Part shown: one piece after another, positions 60,584 to 64,000 of the stretch
Numbering within the stretch: position 1 is the stretch's first letter
Layout: the number at the start of each line of letters is the position of its first letter
Notes under the pieces: model-generated
What the model was told of the DNA's origin: nothing
Seen by the model: the letters and a program-made list of their open reading frames with translations, nothing else
Database searches by the model: none
Position numbers and translations under genes: made by a program
From: Candidatus Korarchaeum sp.
Lineage (GTDB): Archaea > Korarchaeota > Korarchaeia > Korarchaeales > Korarchaeaceae
Reading direction: 5' to 3'
Length of the DNA: 64,000 nucleotides
Assembly (NCBI GenBank): GCA_038888615.1
Contig: JAWAID010000002.1
Coordinates: 689,654 to 753,653 of the forward strand

Positions 60584-61517
60584 ATCATTGATCTGATAGG
60601 CAGAACCCCTCTAGTTAAGATTAAATATATTGAACCCCAACCCCAAGGTCGAGATCTACGCTAAGCTGGAAGGTCTCAACCCGGGAGGCTCCGTAAAGGA
60701 TAGGATCTGCTTGAGGATGATAGAGGAGGCTGAGAAGGAGGGCAAGCTCACTAGGGACAAGGTGATACTGGAGCCCACCTCGGGCGACACGGAGATCGGT
60801 CTGGCCATGATAGCTGCGGCTAGGGGTTACAGATGCCTGTTGGTGATGCCCGCTAGCGTCAGCCTGAGGAGGGTCCTCATGCTGAAGGCTTACGGTGCTG
60901 AAGTGATACTCACTCCCCCGGAGAGGCGGACGGCGCTACACTCGAGGCCAAGCGCATCTACGAGCGGGATCCGAATTCCTACTTCATGCCCGATCAGTTC
61001 GATAATCCAGCTAACCCGAGGGCCCATTATGAAACCACGGGGCCTGAGATATGGCAGGACACCGATGGCAGGGTAACTCACTTAGTCGAGGGTTGGGGAC
61101 CAGCGGTACCTTGATGGAGCCGGGAGGTACCTCAAGGAGAGGAAGTCCAGCGTTCAGCTGGTGGCTGCTGAACCCGAGCTGGGGCATAGGATACAGGGAC
61201 TGAAGAACATGAGGGAGGCCATCGTTCCAAAGATATACGACGAGTCCCTGGTAGATAAGGAGATAGAGGTGAGCACTCAGGTAGCTTACGAGTGGACGCT
61301 CATGCTAACGAGGCAGGAGAGTATATTCGCTGGTCAGTCGTCGGGCGCCGTTATGTATGCGGCCGCTAAGGTATCTGAGGAGCTGGATAGCGGGTTGATA
61401 GTGGCGGTCCTCCCGGACTCCGGGTTCAAGTACCTGAGCGGTCCTCCTTACTACGATGAGGAGATCGTGAGGAGGTTCCTGGAGGCTAGGGGGAGAGGTG
61501 TTAGCGTGAGGATCTGA
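60584..61517 (+). pseudogene. Cysteine synthase (O-phosphoserine/O-acetylserine sulfhydrylase), frameshifted
   Basis: Homology to a full PLP-dependent cysteine synthase runs through four reading-frame changes near 60632, 60926, 61091 and 61115. Pieces in order: [39 protein letters not shown] with the PLP lysine; [20 protein letters not shown] and [20 protein letters not shown]; and GAGRYLKERK to the end, including IFAGQSSGAVMYAAA. No standard start codon opens the first frame. The substrate loop reads SGDTE instead of the usual SGNTG. Many lesions plus an altered active-site loop favour a true pseudogene; base-call errors clustered here are the alternative. Confidence 0.82.
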
Positions 61518-61561
61518 GCGTCCATAGCTATGGACGCTCAACTCGCGAATGAGCTGGAAAA

Positions 61562-61570
61562 CTTTTTAAG
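61562..61570 (+). promoter_or_regulatory. TATA box of the thiamine operon
   Basis: CTTTTTAAG, centred near 61566. The predicted transcription start is about 61592, exactly at the 5' end of the riboswitch P1 stem. Confidence 0.55.
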
Positions 61571-61592
61571 TAAATGCTACGCGAAACCTCAG

Positions 61593-61707
61593 AGGGCGCC
61601 GGGGGAGCTGGGGGAAACCCGGCTGAGAGGGCAGCTTGTGCGCTGCCGACCCCTAGAACCTGATCCGGGTAATGCCGGCGTAGGGAGAGCGCCCTTCTCC
61701 TTATGCT
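61593..61707 (+). ncRNA. TPP (THI-box) riboswitch
   Basis: Complete TPP aptamer at 61593-61695. P1 pairs AGGGCGC (61593-61599) with GCGCCCT (61689-61695). P2 pairs GGGG with CCCC. The conserved CTGAGAG, ACCTGATC, GGGTAATGCC and GCGTAGGGA elements are present, with an extra P3a hairpin GGCAGC-TTGTGC-GCTGCC. An alternative hairpin GGAGA (61684-61688) with TCTCC (61696-61700) abuts the ATG at 61703 and competes with aptamer folding, so control of translation initiation is likely. TPP is expected to turn the operon off. In archaea this element was known mainly from Thermoplasmatales. Confidence 0.93.
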
Positions 61708-63013
61708 GGCTATCCCCCTCCGGCGTCTTCTGGAGGGGAAGGACGTGGAGAGGAGAGGGTTCCTGAGAGCTCCGCCTGAGTGGGGAATCGAGCCGGTCAG
61801 CGAGGAGGTGAGGGTACTCAGGGGGATAGACTTTTTCTTCCTCTGGTTCAGCCTGGGAGTCGGCTTACTCGTCCTACAGGCAGGAGCCCTGCTAATACCA
61901 TCCCTCACGATAGGGCAGGCGTTCGCTGTATCGCTAGTGGGCTCCCTGATAGGAAGCCTTCTGCTCGCTCTAGCTGGCACAATAGGATCAAAGCACGGAG
62001 TTCCTACGATGGTCTCGCTAAGACCGATCTTCGGTACCTACGGCTCCTATCTAGCCACCTCGCTGAACTTCCTCCAGCTCGTGGGCTGGACTGCCTTTGA
62101 GCTGAAGGTGATGGCGGACTCCGCCTCGCTCATATGGGGTGGAGAGGGCCTCAGAGCCCTATGGCTCATCCTCTTCTCACTCATCGTTTATGGCCTGTCG
62201 TTAGGAGGGCCTCTCGCCTTCGTAAGGAAGTGGATAGAGAGGTTCGCTGTCTGGCTAGTTATAGCCTCGACCCTATGGATAACTTACCAGGTCTCAACTC
62301 AGGAGGTAAGCTCAGCTGCCACCGGCGAAATCCCCCTCACGCTAGCTCTAGATCTTGTAATAGCAATGCCTATCTCCTGGATGCCCCTGGTATCTGACTA
62401 CAACAGGTTCGCTAGCAAGGTGAGGTCCGGCTTCCTAGGAACCTTGGCAGGTTACACAGCGGCCAACACCTGGTTCTACTTCCTGGGAGCAGCTCTAGCA
62501 GCTATCTCGGGCCAGGAATTCGTAGCTGCCTCCATACTCGGGCTATACCTGGGAAGTGTGGCTCTGCTAGCGATACTCGTCGACGAGACCGATAATGCCT
62601 ATGCTGACGTCTACTCCTCGGCCCTCTCCCTTCAGAACGTCTTCCCGAAGTTGAGGCAGTGGAAGATAATGCTGGCCGTGATAGTGGTATCGGCTGCCCT
62701 AGCCTACTCGGTGCCTTTAGCTAACTACGAGTGGTTCCTCCTGATGATAGGAGCTTCCTTCGTTCCGCTGTTCGGAGTAGTCATCTCGGATTACTTTTTG
62801 GTGAGGAGGGCTGGCCTCAACGTTGAGGAGTTCTACGGGGGAGCCCCTAAGCTCGTTTGGAGGTCCATCCTCTCCTGGCTCCTGGGCCTTCTCACCTACT
62901 TCGCTATTGCGTTATACGCGCCTGAGCTTGGAGCAAGCTTACCCTCCTTCCTCGTCTCGCTAGCCGCTCAATACGTGATGGGGAGGTGGAAGCGTGGTTT
63001 GGATAGATCTTAA
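61703..63013 (+). CDS. cytX: NCS1-family transporter, CytX-like (thiamine precursor uptake)
   Basis: A 436-residue membrane transporter with about 12 helices of the nucleobase-cation-symport-1 family. Recognisable stretches are the amphipathic start ([27 protein letters not shown], split) and [15 protein letters not shown] near residue 230, the NCS1 signature. Preceded directly by a TPP riboswitch and followed by thiD-thiN, it probably imports hydroxymethylpyrimidine (as CytX does) or thiamine. The ATG lies inside the riboswitch expression platform. Its 3' end overlaps thiD by 20 bases. Confidence 0.88.
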   Translation: MLAIPLRRLLEGKDVERRGFLRAPPEWGIEPVSEEVRVLRGIDFFFLWFSLGVGLLVLQAGALLIPSLTIGQAFAVSLVGSLIGSLLLALAGTIGSKHGVPTMVSLRPIFGTYGSYLATSLNFLQLVGWTAFELKVMADSASLIWGGEGLRALWLILFSLIVYGLSLGGPLAFVRKWIERFAVWLVIASTLWITYQVSTQEVSSAATGEIPLTLALDLVIAMPISWMPLVSDYNRFASKVRSGFLGTLAGYTAANTWFYFLGAALAAISGQEFVAASILGLYLGSVALLAILVDETDNAYADVYSSALSLQNVFPKLRQWKIMLAVIVVSAALAYSVPLANYEWFLLMIGASFVPLFGVVISDYFLVRRAGLNVEEFYGGAPKLVWRSILSWLLGLLTYFAIALYAPELGASLPSFLVSLAAQYVMGRWKRGLDRS

Positions 63014-64000
63014 GAGGGTTCCAGTCGCCTTAACGATAGCTGGAAGCGACTCCGGGGGAGGTGCGGGAATACAGGCAGATCTCAAGACATTCGCTGCCCT
63101 TGGGGTGCATGGCACCGTGGCAATAACATCGATAACTGCCCAGAACACGAGAGAAGTTACTGCGGTTCAGGACGTGAGCGTTGATGTCATAAGGGCCCAG
63201 ATAGAGGCTGTGGTTAGTGACATAGGCGTTGATGCCGCTAAGACCGGGATGCTTCACACATCGGAGATAATAAGGGCCGTGGCCGAGGAGGTCAGGAGGC
63301 ACCGTTTCCCCCTGGTCGTTGACCCCGTCATGATAGCGAAGAGCGGCGCCCCTCTCCTTAAGGAGGAGGCGGTGAAATCCCTTATCGAGGAGCTCCTCCC
63401 CCTTGCTGAGGTCGTCACGCCGAACGCGAGGGAAGCGGAGGTCCTCTCAGGCATCAGCGTGAGGAGCTTGGATGACGCTAGGAGGGCAGCTAAGCTGATA
63501 GCGGAGCATGGGCCGAGGGCTGTGATAGTGAAGGGAGGCCACTTGGAAGGAGGCGAAAGTATAGATGTGCTCTATGATGGTGATTTCACGGAGCTCAGGG
63601 CTGAGAGAGTGGGGAGCAGGAACACGCATGGGACGGGATGCTCCTTCTCAGCTGCTATAGCTGCTGAGCTTGCTAAGGGGAGGAGCATCAGGGAGGCTTT
63701 CAGAACAGCGAAGCTCCTCGTCACCGAGGCCATAAGGTACGGATTGCCTGTGGGAAAGGGGCATGGCCCTCTGAACCCAATGGCCCTTCTTTACAAGGAA
63801 TCGGAGAGGTATAGCACGATCCTAAGGGTAACTGAGGCTGTCAGGATACTTGAGAGCATAGATGACGCGACGAAGATAACTCCTGAAGTCGGTATCAACG
63901 TTGCAATGAGCTTACCTTACGCTAGCAGCCCGCAGGATGTAGCCGCTATCCCGGGGAGGATGCACCTCGTCGGAAGGAAGCTCAGGGCCTCAGCTTACCC
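62994..64000 (+). CDS. thiDN: ThiD-ThiN bifunctional thiamine synthesis protein (3' truncated by window)
   Basis: Starts at GTG 62994 with GGGAGGTG upstream, inside the end of the transporter gene, and runs off the right edge with at least 335 codons. Residues about 8-255 are hydroxymethylpyrimidine (phosphate) kinase Thi[41 protein letters not shown], and [11 protein letters not shown]. From about residue 275 a ThiN domain (thiamine-phosphate synthase type, [34 protein letters not shown], split) begins. The fusion makes HMP-PP and joins it to the thiazole, completing a two-gene salvage operon with the upstream transporter. Confidence 0.93.
   Translation, partial: MVWIDLKRVPVALTIAGSDSGGGAGIQADLKTFAALGVHGTVAITSITAQNTREVTAVQDVSVDVIRAQIEAVVSDIGVDAAKTGMLHTSEIIRAVAEEVRRHRFPLVVDPVMIAKSGAPLLKEEAVKSLIEELLPLAEVVTPNAREAEVLSGISVRSLDDARRAAKLIAEHGPRAVIVKGGHLEGGESIDVLYDGDFTELRAERVGSRNTHGTGCSFSAAIAAELAKGRSIREAFRTAKLLVTEAIRYGLPVGKGHGPLNPMALLYKESERYSTILRVTEAVRILESIDDATKITPEVGINVAMSLPYASSPQDVAAIPGRMHLVGRKLRASAY

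Noticed and set aside
1-64000. CRISPR arrays, tRNA, rRNA and intact insertion sequences
   Set aside because: No repeat-spacer pattern, cloverleaf sequence, rRNA signature or transposase was found by eye; small divergent tRNAs cannot be fully excluded without a search.

Overview
The window is archaeal. Promoters are TATA-type (for example TTTATAA at 4197 and TTTTAAA at 10830), several genes look leaderless or have short GGAGG/GGTGA Shine-Dalgarno sites, and there is a gene for the archaeal/eukaryotic ribosomal protein L13e, which is typical of the TACK archaea. It also carries the LysW carrier-protein pathway and archaeal pterin genes (mptA, mptE, cofE). Dense peptide and amino-acid uptake, hydantoinase and peptidase genes suggest a thermophilic peptide fermenter. 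A Korarchaeota-like genome fits, but that placement is inference. Base composition is GC-rich, with AT-rich promoter islands.

Layout. 1-2890: end of a branched-chain amino-acid ABC operon (livG', livF, livH, livM). 2994-5886: trans-3-hydroxyproline dehydratase and an amino-acid permease. 5950-7693: a metallophosphoesterase/nucleotidyltransferase pair, facing an MFS gene. 8981-14004: lysYZ then lysWXJK, the second half of LysW-dependent lysine (or arginine) synthesis; twin palindromes flank the lysW promoter. 14077-16955: radical SAM enzyme, L13e, a free-standing ATP-cone, nicotinamidase and an unknown gene. 17013-19298: divergent pstS and AbrB-PhoU regulator. 19335-25996: SDR, TerC, S9 peptidase, fused L-serine dehydratase, UppP and two tiny unknown genes. 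26499-28699: ABC-2 exporter and PadR repressor with a near-perfect operator. 28730-32281: pterin cluster (cofE, mptE, DHPS-like, mptA).

33287-39457 holds a class III aminotransferase and a complete second liv operon (livKHMGF). 39877-41538 holds a HEPN/MNT pair and a radical SAM protein. 41903-46014 holds secreted surface-type proteins mixed with unknown genes. 46186-53771 holds AIM24, DUF4013, DUF1847, an M24 peptidase, a cupin and HyuB/HyuA. 53957-59665 is a five-gene oligopeptide ABC transporter (oppABCDF) with a perfect 22-bp palindrome upstream of oppA.

The right end is the most unusual part. An intact archaeal TPP riboswitch (61593-61695) precedes an NCS1 permease and a thiD-thiN fusion, a compact thiamine salvage operon. 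A 77-bp identical but 5'-truncated copy of this riboswitch lies 1.65 kb upstream with no thiamine gene behind it. Between the copies are a short SerK-like (ParB-fold) serine kinase gene and a cysteine synthase gene broken by four apparent frameshifts. Together these suggest a recently rearranged, decaying locus. Four gene-free stretches (25997-26498, 32282-33244, 39458-39876, 41539-41902) hold nothing I can name.
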